Of a stretch of DNA of 64,000 nt, positions 19,871-29,429 are shown piece by piece. The DNA lies in assembly GCA_035359995.1 (NCBI GenBank), contig DAORZT010000004.1, positions 1 through 64,000 on the forward strand, read 5' to 3'. Positions within the stretch are counted from its first letter, which is position 1. Each line of letters starts with the position of its first letter. The notes beneath the pieces are model-generated. The model made no database searches. It saw only the letters and a list, made by a program, of their open reading frames with translations, and was not told where the DNA came from. A program made the translations under genes and the position numbers. The stretch comes from JAKPCT01 sp029553165 (GTDB lineage Bacteria > Bacillota > UBA4882 > UBA8346).

Positions 19871-21448
19871 ATGTTGGCAGAGAAGTCCACTGAACGGGCG
19901 GCAAAAGCTGCCGGAATGATCTCATTAATGTTTTTGTTGAGCCGGATTTTAGGATTGGTCCGTGAAAGTGTCGCTGGAAGAATCTTTGGCTCCTATAATA
20001 TGGATGTCTTTTTTTCAGCGTTTATTATACCGGATTTAATGTATAATCTGTTGGTTGGAGGAGCGCTTTCGGCCGGTTTGATCCCCATCTTTACGGAGTA
20101 TCTGACTAAGGGCGAAGAGGAAGAAGGCTGGAAAGTTGCCAGTACTTTTATCAACATCACTTTATTGCTTTTGTTGTGCTTTACTGTCCTGGGAGTAGTT
20201 TTTGCCGATTGGGTTGCTTTTTTGGAGGCACCCGATTTTCCAGCGGATAAGATGGCATCGTTGGTCAAATTGACCAGAGTGATGTTTCCGGCGGTCTGTT
20301 TTACCGCGTTAGCCGGATTAACAGGCGGAATCCTCAATTCGTATCAACATTTTTTTGCGCCGGCTTTCGGATCAAACTTTTATAATGTAGCAATAATTTT
20401 AGGGGCTATAATTTTAGGTCCAAAGTTAGCGATTGTAGGGATGGGTTTAGGAGTTGTTGCAGGTTCATTTGGTAACTTTCTGATCCAGGCGGGTTTTTTA
20501 AAGAGCAGGGGCGGTAAGTACTACCGGCCATTTTATATTGATCTCAAAAATCCCGGTTTTATTAGAATGATCAAATTAATCCTGCCGGCATTGGTAGGGT
20601 TATCGGCGGCGCAGGTTAATATCTGGATAACCAATGCCATGGCTTCGTCTTTTGAATCCGGGAGTATCACAGCTTTACGTTATGCAAACCGTTTAATCCA
20701 GATGCCAATTGGAATCTTTGCTGCAGGAATTGCAATGGCTTTTTTTCCTCTGTTATCAAGATTGGCAAGCGATAACAAGATGGACTCATTTAAAGATACA
20801 TTAGCGCTTGCTTTGAAATATATCTTTTTTATTATGATCCCATCAGCGATTGGATTGATTATCCTTCGTTATCCAATCATGAAGCTGATCTTTGAAGGCC
20901 AAAAATTGACACCGCACGATACCATTTTGGCCTCTAATGCTTTATTGTTTTATAGTATTGCAATTTTTGCCCATGCAGCAATCTTATTATTACCCCGTGC
21001 TTTTTACGCATTGCAGGACACTAAAACTCCGGTTTTAGTCAGTGTCAGTTCAATAACAGTCAGTATTTTGTTAAACTGGTTGTTTAAGAATTATACCGGT
21101 ATGGGTATTGGTGGTTTTGCGCTTTCCTTCTCGATTATGGGGTTGATCAATATGATTGCCTTATTAATCATTTTAAGACGTAAAATTGATGGTATCCGCG
21201 GGCGGACGATCTTCAATTCGTTTATTAAAACCAGTATTGCTGCCGCGATAATGGGTGTGGCCATTTTGATTATCAAGTGGATAATCATAAGTTTTGTACC
21301 GGTGAGCGGTCATGGCGAGGCAGCATTGATCGTTGTCTTTGGAATGATCTTTGGAATTATTGTTTATTTTCTGGCTGCCTGGCTGTTGAAGATCAATGAG
21401 ATGGAGATGGTAATAAATATTATTAAGAATAAATTGTTACGAAAGTGA
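19871..21448 (+). CDS. murJ: lipid II flippase MurJ
   Basis: A 525-residue MVF-family flippase that moves lipid II across the inner membrane for peptidoglycan synthesis. About 14 hydrophobic helices. The N-terminal LLSRILGLVRESVAGRIFG and DVFFSAFIIPDLMYNLLVGGALSAGLIPIF are diagnostic, and NRLIQMPIGIFAAGIAMAFFPLLSRLA is the central family motif. The start is ATG at 19871 after AAAGGAG. Its stop overlaps the next gene's earliest possible start. Confidence 0.94.
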   Translation: MLAEKSTERAAKAAGMISLMFLLSRILGLVRESVAGRIFGSYNMDVFFSAFIIPDLMYNLLVGGALSAGLIPIFTEYLTKGEEEEGWKVASTFINITLLLLLCFTVLGVVFADWVAFLEAPDFPADKMASLVKLTRVMFPAVCFTALAGLTGGILNSYQHFFAPAFGSNFYNVAIILGAIILGPKLAIVGMGLGVVAGSFGNFLIQAGFLKSRGGKYYRPFYIDLKNPGFIRMIKLILPALVGLSAAQVNIWITNAMASSFESGSITALRYANRLIQMPIGIFAAGIAMAFFPLLSRLASDNKMDSFKDTLALALKYIFFIMIPSAIGLIILRYPIMKLIFEGQKLTPHDTILASNALLFYSIAIFAHAAILLLPRAFYALQDTKTPVLVSVSSITVSILLNWLFKNYTGMGIGGFALSFSIMGLINMIALLIILRRKIDGIRGRTIFNSFIKTSIAAAIMGVAILIIKWIIISFVPVSGHGEAALIVVFGMIFGIIVYFLAAWLLKINEMEMVINIIKNKLLRK

Positions 21449-21459
21449 GACCACTTGAT

Positions 21460-22164
21460 ATGGGAGTACTGCAGCTTTTTATTGAAGCTTTCATTGTTGG
21501 CCTTTCCGGTGCGTTAGCTCCGGGGCCGCTATTGACTTATACAATTAAAACTTCATATCAAAAAGGTTTTTGGGTTGGTCCTAAGGTTATTTTGGGTCAT
21601 GCCTTGGCAGAAACAGCATTGATAACTTTATTATTGTTAGGTTTTGCTAAATATTTAAATAATGATACTGTCAAGATCAGCCTGTGTCTGGTTGGAGGGT
21701 TGATCCTGGCGCTGATTGGTTACGACTTAATTTGGAAGGAGCGGAAGCAAAGTAATAATCAATATTCGGAGGAGGCTGCGGTCAGTGAGGTAAAACAACC
21801 AAAACTGACTACAATGGGCCCGTTTTTTACCGGAGTCTTCCTTTCAACGATTAATCCCTATTGGATGTTATGGTGGGCGATCATTGGTTTGGCATATATT
21901 GAACGGGCGCTCCGATATGGTTTTTTTGGGGTGGCAGTCTTTTTTACCGGACATATTTTGTCGGACTTTATTTGGTATACTCTGGTTTCAGGTTCAATAA
22001 CATTTGGCAGTCGTCTGTTATCATCACGCTTTTATAATAAACTGTTGTTAATTTGTGGCCTGTTTATGCTGTTTTTAGCAGTGTCATTTATATACGATGG
22101 GTTGAGACATTTAGCGGTTTGGACTAAGGTGATTGACCTGTTTAACGAAGTTAAAATGATCTAA
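21460..22164 (+). CDS. LysE/RhtB-type exporter
   Basis: 234 residues, about six membrane helices. The N-terminal ALAPGPLLTYTIKTSYQKGFWVG with GHALAETALI is the LysE/RhtB pattern, and FLSTINPYWMLWWAIIGLAY is the second conserved block. Members export amino acids or other small metabolites; the substrate is not predictable here. A start at 21445 (GTG) overlaps the murJ stop; ATG at 21460 is chosen but its ribosome-binding site is weak. Probably cotranscribed with murJ. Confidence 0.8.
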   Translation: MGVLQLFIEAFIVGLSGALAPGPLLTYTIKTSYQKGFWVGPKVILGHALAETALITLLLLGFAKYLNNDTVKISLCLVGGLILALIGYDLIWKERKQSNNQYSEEAAVSEVKQPKLTTMGPFFTGVFLSTINPYWMLWWAIIGLAYIERALRYGFFGVAVFFTGHILSDFIWYTLVSGSITFGSRLLSSRFYNKLLLICGLFMLFLAVSFIYDGLRHLAVWTKVIDLFNEVKMI

Positions 22165-22201
22165 CGCTTTAGTTACAATATTGTTTGAGTCTAATTAAGT
22201 G

Positions 22202-22231
22202 TTGCTTGGGATCGAATGCGAGTGATATAAT
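22202..22231 (+). promoter_or_regulatory. candidate promoter of lepA
   Basis: TTGCTT (22202-22207), an 18-base spacer, then TATAAT (22226-22231) preceded by an extended TGA. It lies 45 bases before the lepA start codon. Confidence 0.5.
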
Positions 22232-22275
22232 ATTAATTTGATAGTATTTTGAATCTGTTGGAGGTATTGAAGTTT

Positions 22276-24075
22276 TTGATACAGACACACATTCGTAATT
22301 TTTGCATCATCGCTCATATTGATCATGGTAAATCGACTTTAGCGGATCGATTGTTGGAATATACCGGTGCTTTAAGTGAACGCGAGATGACGGAACAAGT
22401 CCTGGATTCGATGGATCTGGAACGGGAACGTGGTATTACAATTAAGGCTCAAGCAGTTCGTCTTGAGTATGTGGCAAAGAACAATCAAAAGTATATTCTT
22501 AATCTGATCGATACTCCCGGACATGTGGACTTTACCTATGAGGTTTCCCGTTCATTAGCTGCTTGTGACGGAGCGTTGTTAATTGTTGATGCTACTCAAG
22601 GTGTTGAAGCACAAACGATTGCTAATCTTTATTTAGCATTAGAACATGATCTGGACATCATTCCGGTGATTAATAAGATTGATCTTCCCAGCGCGGAACC
22701 GGATCGGGTCAAAGCAGAGATTAATGAGATTATTGGTATTCCGCCCGAAGAATGTATTTTAACCAGTGCCAAAACCGGTGAAGGGATTATTGATATTTTA
22801 GAAGCAATTGTTAACCGGATCAAACCGCCCAAAGGAGATCAACGGTTACCGTTAAGAGCCTTAATCTTTGACTCGCATTTTGATTCCTATCGGGGGGTTA
22901 TCGCTTATTGTAGAATCTTCGAAGGTAAACTTAAAGTCGGCGATAAGATCAGAATGATGGCAACCGGTAAGGAATTTGAGGTTAACGCGTTAGGGACATT
23001 CAGACCAATGATGGTTCCGGCAAACGAATTGGTTGCCGGAGAGGTTGGATTTGTAACTGCTTCAATGAAAAATGTTAATGATACTCAGGTTGGTGATACA
23101 ATTACCACTGTAGATAATCCAGCGTTGATCCCATTGGAAGGTTATCGCGCGGTACAACCAATGGTGTATTGCGGTTTATATCCGGTTGACAATGCTGATT
23201 ATGATGACTTACGTGACGCATTGGAGAAATTAAAGTTAAATGATGCTTCATTGGTTTTCGAACCGGAGAACTCAATTGCCCTTGGTTTTGGTTTCCGTTG
23301 TGGTTTTCTGGGTTTATTGCATATGGAGATCATTCAAGAACGTTTAGAACGTGAGTATGGATTGAGTTTAATCGCAACAGCACCAAGTGTTGTTTATAAG
23401 GTTTTTCGGACCGATGGTGATGTGATGGAGATCTCTAACCCTGCCGAACTGCCTGCTCCAAACTATGTTGATCATCTTGAAGAGCCATATGTTAAAGCGA
23501 CGATTATTCTTCCCAGTGAATATGTGGGGACAATCATGGAGTTGTGCCAGGAAAAACGTGGGACATTTAAGAATATGGAGTATTTAACGGAGACCAGGGT
23601 GTTGTTAACCTATGAGTTGCCACTGGCCGAGATTCTTTTAGACTTCTTTGACAAGTTAAAGTCACGGTCCCGCGGTTATGCTTCTCTTGACTACGAATAT
23701 TTAGGGCATCGTGAGTCGGCTCTGGTGAAGATGGATATTTTGCTTAACGGAAAGATTGTTGATGCTTTATCGGCAATTGTGCACCGTGATAAAGCTTACC
23801 AACGGGGACGACAGTTGGCCGAAAAATTAAAAGAGATCATCCCGCGACAAATGTTTGAGGTTCCGATTCAGGCGGCAATCGGTAATAAAGTAATTGCGCG
23901 CGAGACAGTTAAAGCCTTACGCAAAGATGTACTTGCCAAATGTTATGGTGGTGACATTTCACGGAAACGAAAGCTGTTGGAGAAGCAAAAAGAGGGTAAG
24001 AAACGGATGAAACAGTTAGGAACGGTTGAAGTACCGCAGGAGGCTTTTTTAGCGGTGTTGAAGATAGAAGACTAA
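22276..24075 (+). CDS. lepA: elongation factor 4 (LepA)
   Basis: A ribosome-associated GTPase that acts on stalled or pretranslocated ribosomes. 599 residues. G1 is [11 protein letters not shown]2 lies in [11 protein letters not shown]3 is DTPGHVDF and G4 is NKIDLPSA; the LepA-specific C-terminal domain ends in [17 protein letters not shown] at 22276 follows TTGGAGGT by 10 bases and gives the normal N-terminus ([19 protein letters not shown]). First gene of the block leading to hemW and the heat-shock operon, although a repeat array and an opposite-strand gene intervene. Confidence 0.96.
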   Translation: MIQTHIRNFCIIAHIDHGKSTLADRLLEYTGALSEREMTEQVLDSMDLERERGITIKAQAVRLEYVAKNNQKYILNLIDTPGHVDFTYEVSRSLAACDGALLIVDATQGVEAQTIANLYLALEHDLDIIPVINKIDLPSAEPDRVKAEINEIIGIPPEECILTSAKTGEGIIDILEAIVNRIKPPKGDQRLPLRALIFDSHFDSYRGVIAYCRIFEGKLKVGDKIRMMATGKEFEVNALGTFRPMMVPANELVAGEVGFVTASMKNVNDTQVGDTITTVDNPALIPLEGYRAVQPMVYCGLYPVDNADYDDLRDALEKLKLNDASLVFEPENSIALGFGFRCGFLGLLHMEIIQERLEREYGLSLIATAPSVVYKVFRTDGDVMEISNPAELPAPNYVDHLEEPYVKATIILPSEYVGTIMELCQEKRGTFKNMEYLTETRVLLTYELPLAEILLDFFDKLKSRSRGYASLDYEYLGHRESALVKMDILLNGKIVDALSAIVHRDKAYQRGRQLAEKLKEIIPRQMFEVPIQAAIGNKVIARETVKALRKDVLAKCYGGDISRKRKLLEKQKEGKKRMKQLGTVEVPQEAFLAVLKIED

Positions 24076-24095
24076 TAAATAGGTAAGAGTAATCG

Positions 24096-24401
24096 AGGAT
24101 GGGGCTATTTATTTTAGAAGAATCGCAATTTAGGGTGATATTTTTTAGGTAGCGATTCTTCAACTCGAAGAAGAATATTAGTAGGCGGGCTCATTCAAGG
24201 ATGGGGCTACTCATTTTAGAAGAATTGTTTGAAGTGAGTGGGTTTTGAGAGAAACAATTCTTCAACTCGAAGAAGAATATTAGTAGGCGGGTTCATTCAA
24301 GGATGGGGCTATTTATTTTAGAAGAATCGCAATTTGGGGTGATATTTTTTAGGTAGCGATTCTTCAAATCGAAGAAGCTTATTAAAAGGGTGAAATTTTT
24401 T
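24096..24401. repeat. three tandem 102-bp units with conserved, covarying hairpins
   Basis: Units start at 24096, 24198 and 24300 with the word AGGATGGGGCTA and have an exact 102-base period. Each contains an inverted repeat of fixed overall span (45 bases): GAAGAATCGC/GCGATTCTTC in units 1 (24117-24161) and 3 (24321-24365), and GAAGAATTGTTT/AAACAATTCTTC in unit 2 (24219-24263). Unit 2 differs from the others at two stem positions, each with the matching change in the partner strand. In units 1 and 2 a second stem is possible, TTCTTC-AACTC-GAAGAA, that would compete for the 3' arm. A degenerate fragment continues to about 24420. No protein is encoded. Spacers are not variable, so it is not CRISPR. 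Confidence 0.85.
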
Positions 24402-24456
24402 AGAAGGCGATTTTTTGACTGTTAGAGTCAGCGTGAAGTTTTAAAATTAACCAGTA

Positions 24457-24480
24457 AAAAAACCGGAAAACCGGTTTTTT
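24457..24480. terminator. bidirectional terminator
   Basis: AAAAAACCGG (24457-24466), AAAA loop, CCGGTTTTTT (24471-24480). It closes the lepA/repeat transcript and also the minus-strand isomerase-like gene, whose stop codon it touches. Confidence 0.8.
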
Positions 24481-25318
24481 ATATTGTTATTTTAGGTATT
24501 TTATTGTTTTTGGGGCGAATCGGTTTTTTCAAGTATTGGTTGAGATTATTAAGGCTAAGTATTTGGTCGTTTAGCTGGGTCATCTCCAATATAGCAGTAG
24601 TATTCGGGTATTGTTTGCTGATTTTTTTGATGAGATCTCCCCACCAGGTCAGATTGGCTGTTATCGGAAAATGGCGGTCAAGGAGACGGTCATTATCATG
24701 GAAGTGGAAGTGTGATACCCGATCCATCATGAGTAGGGAATCAATTGCTACATTTGCTTGTAAAGCATGACCAATATCTAAAGTTAAACCGAATTCTGGC
24801 TCTGGAAATAACCATAATAACTCCTGAAAACGTGAGCCATCAGCAGTACCAGGATGGTAGTCAGGATCAGCGGGCATGTTCTCAATTAAAAGCTTTACTC
24901 CTAATTTACGGGCTTCGTTAAGTAAACGGCCGATCGCTTCTTCCTCATAACGGTGATTTTCAATGTGATCTGGTAGGTTGGGATCGAGCGTTGTCGGATG
25001 AAAAGTGATCAGTTTGATCTGTAATTCCGCAGCCAATCGCATACAGTTTAAGATCTTGCTGTATGAAAGTTCGCGCAGTGTTGGATCAACGGAGCCAAGA
25101 CGGCAGCCAACAAAGGGAGCATGCATTGTAAAGTTAAATTGATAACGTTCCTGATAGATCCGTAATGTCTGTTTTTGCGATTGGTTATAGGTGAAGTGCG
25201 GTGTTAGATACCGCGGATCGGCATGGAGTTCAATTGTCCGGAAATTACCGGCGACAGTTGCCAGATATTCTGCTAAAGGAATATTGGTAATGATTCTTGA
25301 TCCCAGGTTAAATGGCAT
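24479..25318 (-). CDS. sugar phosphate isomerase/epimerase-like TIM-barrel protein
   Basis: 279 residues from ATG at 25318 (AGAGGT upstream); a longer reading from 25360 lacks support. The sequence fits the AP-endonuclease-2-like xylose isomerase fold: HAPFVGCRLGSVDP, LITFHPTTLDP, KLLIENMPADPDYHPG, LTLDIGHALQAN, VSHFHFHDND and AILEMTQ supply the His, Glu and Asp residues expected to bind metal. It could act on a sugar or be endonuclease-IV-like; the substrate is unknown. It breaks the usual lepA-hemW adjacency by lying on the opposite strand. Confidence 0.75.
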   Translation of the reverse strand: MPFNLGSRIITNIPLAEYLATVAGNFRTIELHADPRYLTPHFTYNQSQKQTLRIYQERYQFNFTMHAPFVGCRLGSVDPTLRELSYSKILNCMRLAAELQIKLITFHPTTLDPNLPDHIENHRYEEEAIGRLLNEARKLGVKLLIENMPADPDYHPGTADGSRFQELLWLFPEPEFGLTLDIGHALQANVAIDSLLMMDRVSHFHFHDNDRLLDRHFPITANLTWWGDLIKKISKQYPNTTAILEMTQLNDQILSLNNLNQYLKKPIRPKNNKIPKITI

Positions 25319-25439
25319 GATTAAGCGACCTCTTTCAATTGTAGCTGGTGTTGTAATCAATATACATTAGTTGCCTGAAGAGATCAATTAATAAATAGTT
25401 AATAATCATTGGTTGTTATTGATGGAGGCGATCCGGCTT

Positions 25440-26585
25440 TTGGGTAATGAATTTGGAATCTACGTTCACTTTCCTTTCTGTAAAAAAAAGTGTGATTATT
25501 GTGACTTTAATTCCTACGCCGGTCTGGACAGTTTGATGTCAGCTTATACAGTGGCTCTGATCAAAGAGATAGAGCGCTACTTGCCCCAGTCCCGTTCAGT
25601 TAGAACGATTTATTGTGGTGGCGGGACACCAAGTTACTTTATTACTGAATTCTTAATTTATATCTTAAACTATATTCGCGAGCATTTTTTTCTTAGCAGA
25701 GATCAGATTGAGACTACCTTGGAGATCAATCCGGGAACCATCAATCTGCAATCACTGGTGGAACTTAGGAATGCCGGTGTGAACCGGTTAAGTATTGGAT
25801 TACAGGCCACTCAGGATGAGTTGTTAAAACGTATTGGAAGGGTCCATACTTGGGATGATTTTTGCTTCACATATCATTTGGCGCGTGATGTGGGTTTCAA
25901 TAATATTGGTCTTGATCTGATCTTTGGATTGCCAGGGCAGACCTTGACGGAATGGAAAGAAACATTAGCTAAGGTAGTAAACTTAAGTCCGAATCATATT
26001 TCGGCATATGCGCTTCAGGTTGAGTCCGGAACTAAGCTTGCTGCTAAAGTGGAAGCAGGTGAATTTATATTACCGTCGGAAGATGAAGTGGCAGCGATGA
26101 TGGCTTATACAATGGAGACTCTGCCGTTGGCAGGATATGAACATTATGAAATATCAAATTATGCTAAGCCCGGATTTCGCTCCGAACATAATCTGAATTA
26201 CTGGCTGGGGCGTGATTATCTGGGTTTTGGAGCCGGAGCTTTTTCGACCTTTCAAGGGAAACGCTATTGCAATCTCCATCATCCCCAGGAATATATTAAT
26301 GCTTTAAAATATGACCAATCGTTAATTGTTGAAAGTGAAATTATAGATGAACAATTGGCTTTAAAAGAACGGTTGATGCTGGGGCTGCGGTTGGCAGATG
26401 GGGTTAATTTAAATGAATTTCGTAGATCGTTGGTGCCAACATCTTTTGGGAGATTGGAACGGGAAATTGATGAATTAGTCAATCTGGGACTGATCAGACG
26501 TTTTGACAATACAATTCAATTAACAACTAATGCGATGATGATCAGTAATTCGATTATCAGTCGGTTACTGTCAGTTTGGTCATGA
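25440..26585 (+). CDS. hemW: radical SAM heme chaperone HemW
   Basis: 381 residues. The radical-SAM cluster motif CKKKCDYC (CX3CX2C) occurs near residue 15, followed by YCGGGTPSYF, TLEINPGTI, SIGLQATQDELLKRIGRVH, LDLIFGLPGQT and the C-terminal HemN_C region. HemW is thought to deliver heme rather than oxidise coproporphyrinogen (family knowledge). Start taken as TTG at 25440, 11 bases after GGAGG; other in-frame starts at 25413 and 25422 lie before or on that site. Located before hrcA as in most Bacillota. Confidence 0.92.
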   Translation: MGNEFGIYVHFPFCKKKCDYCDFNSYAGLDSLMSAYTVALIKEIERYLPQSRSVRTIYCGGGTPSYFITEFLIYILNYIREHFFLSRDQIETTLEINPGTINLQSLVELRNAGVNRLSIGLQATQDELLKRIGRVHTWDDFCFTYHLARDVGFNNIGLDLIFGLPGQTLTEWKETLAKVVNLSPNHISAYALQVESGTKLAAKVEAGEFILPSEDEVAAMMAYTMETLPLAGYEHYEISNYAKPGFRSEHNLNYWLGRDYLGFGAGAFSTFQGKRYCNLHHPQEYINALKYDQSLIVESEIIDEQLALKERLMLGLRLADGVNLNEFRRSLVPTSFGRLEREIDELVNLGLIRRFDNTIQLTTNAMMISNSIISRLLSVWS

Positions 26586-26668
26586 CAGTTAAAATTATTG
26601 ATTAATTAAGTGAATTTGATGGGTTGAGTTTTGGTAATTATTAATCTAATTTTAAAAGTTAAACCCCC

Positions 26669-26697
26669 TTGACAAACCAGCATAGCAGTGATATTTT
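26669..26697 (+). promoter_or_regulatory. sigma-A promoter of the heat-shock operon
   Basis: TTGACA (26669-26674), a 17-base spacer, TATTTT (26692-26697). The CIRCE element begins 10 bases downstream, the usual position for repression by HrcA. Confidence 0.75.
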
Positions 26698-26706
26698 TTA
26701 AATAGA

Positions 26707-26733
26707 TTAGCACTCGGCATCAAAGAGTGCTAA
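26707..26733. promoter_or_regulatory. CIRCE operator (HrcA binding site)
   Basis: TTAGCACTC-N9-GAGTGCTAA, a perfect match to the consensus, lying between the promoter and hrcA. HrcA binds this palindrome and represses the operon until unfolded protein accumulates (established for the family). Here the repressed operon includes a group III chaperonin. Confidence 0.95.
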
Positions 26734-26766
26734 CAAAACCTTTCACTACGAAGTGAGGTGCTTTCC

Positions 26767-27819
26767 ATGGCCTCTGAGTTAGATGGACGTAAGAAAACAA
26801 TTCTAAAAGCAGTTACAGATGATTATATTATATCCGCCGAGCCGGTAGGTTCAAGAACGATTGCCCGAAGGTACGATCTTGGTCTTTCGCCGGCCACTAT
26901 TCGTAATGAAATGGCTGATCTTGAAGAGAGTGGTTTCCTGGAGCAGCCTCACGCTTCAGCAGGTAGAATTCCATCCGAACAAGGATATCGTTATTATGTT
27001 GATACCTTGATTTCGTTACAGCAACTTTCTGATCAGGATATTGAGTGGATTTATGGTGAACTGGAGAAAAACCAACAACAGATGGAGATGATCATCCATC
27101 ATACCTCAAAGATGTTAGTTCAAATGACCCAATATCCTTCATTAATTTTAAGTCCCCAATTAGAATCGGCAGCTTTTAGACATGTTCAGTTAGTCAGGCT
27201 TTCAAACAGTACAATCATGGTTTTAATTGTTACTGATACAGGTTATGTTGAACATAAAGTAATTGAGTTTGAGAGTGAAATCACCGATTCCGATCTTGAC
27301 CGGATCTCCATGGTTTTAAATAAGAAGTTGCGTGGCGTCAATCTGAAAGAATTACAATCAGCATTGTTAAGCGAAATACGGTCAGAATTGGAATTTCATC
27401 AGGAGTTTTATAATGAGGCTGTTAAACTGTTGTTACGGGCTACGGCCAGTAGTACCGGTGGCAAAGAACGGGTCTATGTTGACGGAGCAACTAAGATTTT
27501 GAATCAACCTGAATTTGCCGAGGTTCAAAAATTCAAACCATTACTGGATATTTTAGAGGAGGAAGAGAAGCTTTACAAGCTATTATCGAATCATGTTCAA
27601 CGTGGTGCTCAGGTTAAAATTGGCCATGAAAATGAAACATTTGGGATTAATGATTGCAGTATTGTAACAGCCAGTTATGAGATTGCCGGGAAAACGGTTG
27701 GAGTTATTGGTGTTCTGGGACCGACCCGGATGGATTACGCTAAAGTATTGCCCATTGTTGAACATACTGCTGCTATTTTGAGTGAATTTTTAACACAAAT
27801 GTGCCGGCGTTCCAAATAA
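26767..27819 (+). CDS. hrcA: heat-inducible transcription repressor HrcA
   Basis: 350 residues. The N-terminal winged helix has LDGRKKTILKAVTDDYI, EPVGSRTIARRYDLGLSPATIRNEMADLEESGFLEQPHASAGRIPSEQGYRYYVD, the family signature (conserved words quoted in pieces). The GAF-like C-terminal domain ends in GPTRMDYAKVLPIVE. ATG at 26767 follows GTGAGGTG. It represses its own operon through CIRCE at 26707. First gene of hrcA-chaperonin-grpE-dnaK-dnaJ-prmA-rsmE. Confidence 0.96.
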   Translation: MASELDGRKKTILKAVTDDYIISAEPVGSRTIARRYDLGLSPATIRNEMADLEESGFLEQPHASAGRIPSEQGYRYYVDTLISLQQLSDQDIEWIYGELEKNQQQMEMIIHHTSKMLVQMTQYPSLILSPQLESAAFRHVQLVRLSNSTIMVLIVTDTGYVEHKVIEFESEITDSDLDRISMVLNKKLRGVNLKELQSALLSEIRSELEFHQEFYNEAVKLLLRATASSTGGKERVYVDGATKILNQPEFAEVQKFKPLLDILEEEEKLYKLLSNHVQRGAQVKIGHENETFGINDCSIVTASYEIAGKTVGVIGVLGPTRMDYAKVLPIVEHTAAILSEFLTQMCRRSK

Positions 27820-27891
27820 AAATAGTAATTTTGGCAAATTATAATAATTATTGAATAGCCATTAATATTTTATTTGGAGGAACGTGGTATA

Positions 27892-29412
27892 TTGAACGAG
27901 ATACCAACACAGCCGGAAACCAATCAACACCTGGCAGCATTAATTGTCAATGCCGGTGCAGTACGTGCCGTAACCGAAGCAGTTCAAGGTACTTTAGGAC
28001 CCAAGGGACTGGATTGTCTGTTGATAGATGAATTTGGCTCGGTTATAGTGACTAATGACGGTGTCTCGATTTTGAAGACAATGGATGTAAATCATCCGGC
28101 AGCACGGATGATTATCAGTGCCGCAGAACATCAGGAAGAACAGGTTGGAGATGGAACTACAACGGCCACAATCTTAGCCGGAGCTTTGATTAATGAAGGT
28201 GTAAATCAGGTTATTAAGGGTGTACCAGTAATTAAGGTTATTGAAGGAATCAGACTAGGAATTAATGATGCCCTTGAATATTTAAAAGATGCGGTCGTTA
28301 CGATTGATCAAAGTAATATTCAGATTGTCAAACAGATCGCCCTGATTGCAGGGAGGAACCATCCTGAACTGGCAGAATTAATTGTTGAAGCAGCTAAGAT
28401 TGTAGGCGAGCAAATATTGCATGACCCAGGCTATAAACTTGCCGATCAAATAATTGCTTTAGAAAGTTCTGAAAATCATCTAATTCGGGGGACGATCATT
28501 GAGAGAGTACCTTTGAATAAAGAGATGCCTCGCCGAATTACTGCGGCACGAATCGTAATAATTGACGATTCACTAGAGCCGATTAAGGTTGATAGCGAAG
28601 CCTTAACTTTAGAGATAGGATTTAAACAGCAGATCCAAAGTCAGGAAGATTTAAGAGAGAACATTAAAAAATTAGCCCGAATCGGTGTAACAGCGATTTT
28701 TACCAATCGTTCGATTGCAGAGAGTGTTGAGGACCTGATTACGGATCTGGGGATGATTGCCGTTCAACAAGTTGCAATGAAGGAGTTACAACGATTGGCA
28801 ACATTAACAGGCGCCAGACCAATTAAAAAAAGCAGTCTGTTTCGTGAAGAATCTGATTTAACTAGGATTATTGGTGCGGCAACTGAAATCGTTGTTGATG
28901 AAAAATATAATCATATTAAAGTTTATGGAAGTTCTGATTGTCAGTTTGTCACAGTTATTGTAGGGGCCGCAACGAAAGAAGTTGTTGCGGAACGGGAACG
29001 AATCGCTAAAGATGCTGCGGCAGCCGTTCAGGCTGCTTTGTGTAGTGGGGTAGTTCCCGGTGGCGGCAGTACCGAAATCAGTATTGCTAGTCGGTTAGCC
29101 CAGAATCAGGTCCGGGGGATGAATGGCTATGGTTATCAATGTGTCATTGAGGCATTAAAACAGCCAATGACGCAGATCTGTTCTAATGCTGGATTTAATC
29201 CGCTGGAGAAGATCGAAGAAGTTTTGGAGTATAATGCCAAAGATCCTTCTTATTCATATGGGGTTAATTGTGATACGGGAAGAGTTGAGGATCTGGCTTT
29301 AAATGGAGTTTGGGATCCTTTCGACGTTAAGTATCTCGCTATTAAGACCGCTGGTGAAGTTAGTGAGGCCATCTTAAGAATCAATAACATTATTAAAATG
29401 AAGAATCACTAG
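27892..29412 (+). CDS. group III (archaeal/thermosome-like) chaperonin
   Basis: 506 residues from TTG at 27892 (GGAGG 11 bases upstream). The sequence follows thermosome/CCT rather than GroEL patterns: TLGPKGLDCLL, TNDGVSILKTMDVNHPAARM, catalytic GDGTT at 86-90, GVVPGGGSTEI near 386, and a C-terminus DLALNGVWDPFDVKYLAIKTAGEV resembling the archaeal one (quoted in part). No GGM tail and no groES neighbour. Bacterial group III chaperonins were described in Carboxydothermus and some other Bacillota, located in the hsp70 operon exactly as here, and carry a built-in lid. Probably folds proteins without GroES. Whether a normal GroEL also exists in the genome cannot be seen. Confidence 0.9.
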   Translation: MNEIPTQPETNQHLAALIVNAGAVRAVTEAVQGTLGPKGLDCLLIDEFGSVIVTNDGVSILKTMDVNHPAARMIISAAEHQEEQVGDGTTTATILAGALINEGVNQVIKGVPVIKVIEGIRLGINDALEYLKDAVVTIDQSNIQIVKQIALIAGRNHPELAELIVEAAKIVGEQILHDPGYKLADQIIALESSENHLIRGTIIERVPLNKEMPRRITAARIVIIDDSLEPIKVDSEALTLEIGFKQQIQSQEDLRENIKKLARIGVTAIFTNRSIAESVEDLITDLGMIAVQQVAMKELQRLATLTGARPIKKSSLFREESDLTRIIGAATEIVVDEKYNHIKVYGSSDCQFVTVIVGAATKEVVAERERIAKDAAAAVQAALCSGVVPGGGSTEISIASRLAQNQVRGMNGYGYQCVIEALKQPMTQICSNAGFNPLEKIEEVLEYNAKDPSYSYGVNCDTGRVEDLALNGVWDPFDVKYLAIKTAGEVSEAILRINNIIKMKNH

Positions 29413-29429
29413 AATTATGGAGGTTATCA

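Noticed and set aside
24096..24401. CRISPR array
   Set aside because: The 102-bp units repeat in full, without variable spacers of constant size, and no cas genes are near.
27892..29412. Ordinary GroEL
   Set aside because: The C-terminal region and catalytic motifs follow the thermosome pattern, there is no GGM tail, and no groES precedes it.
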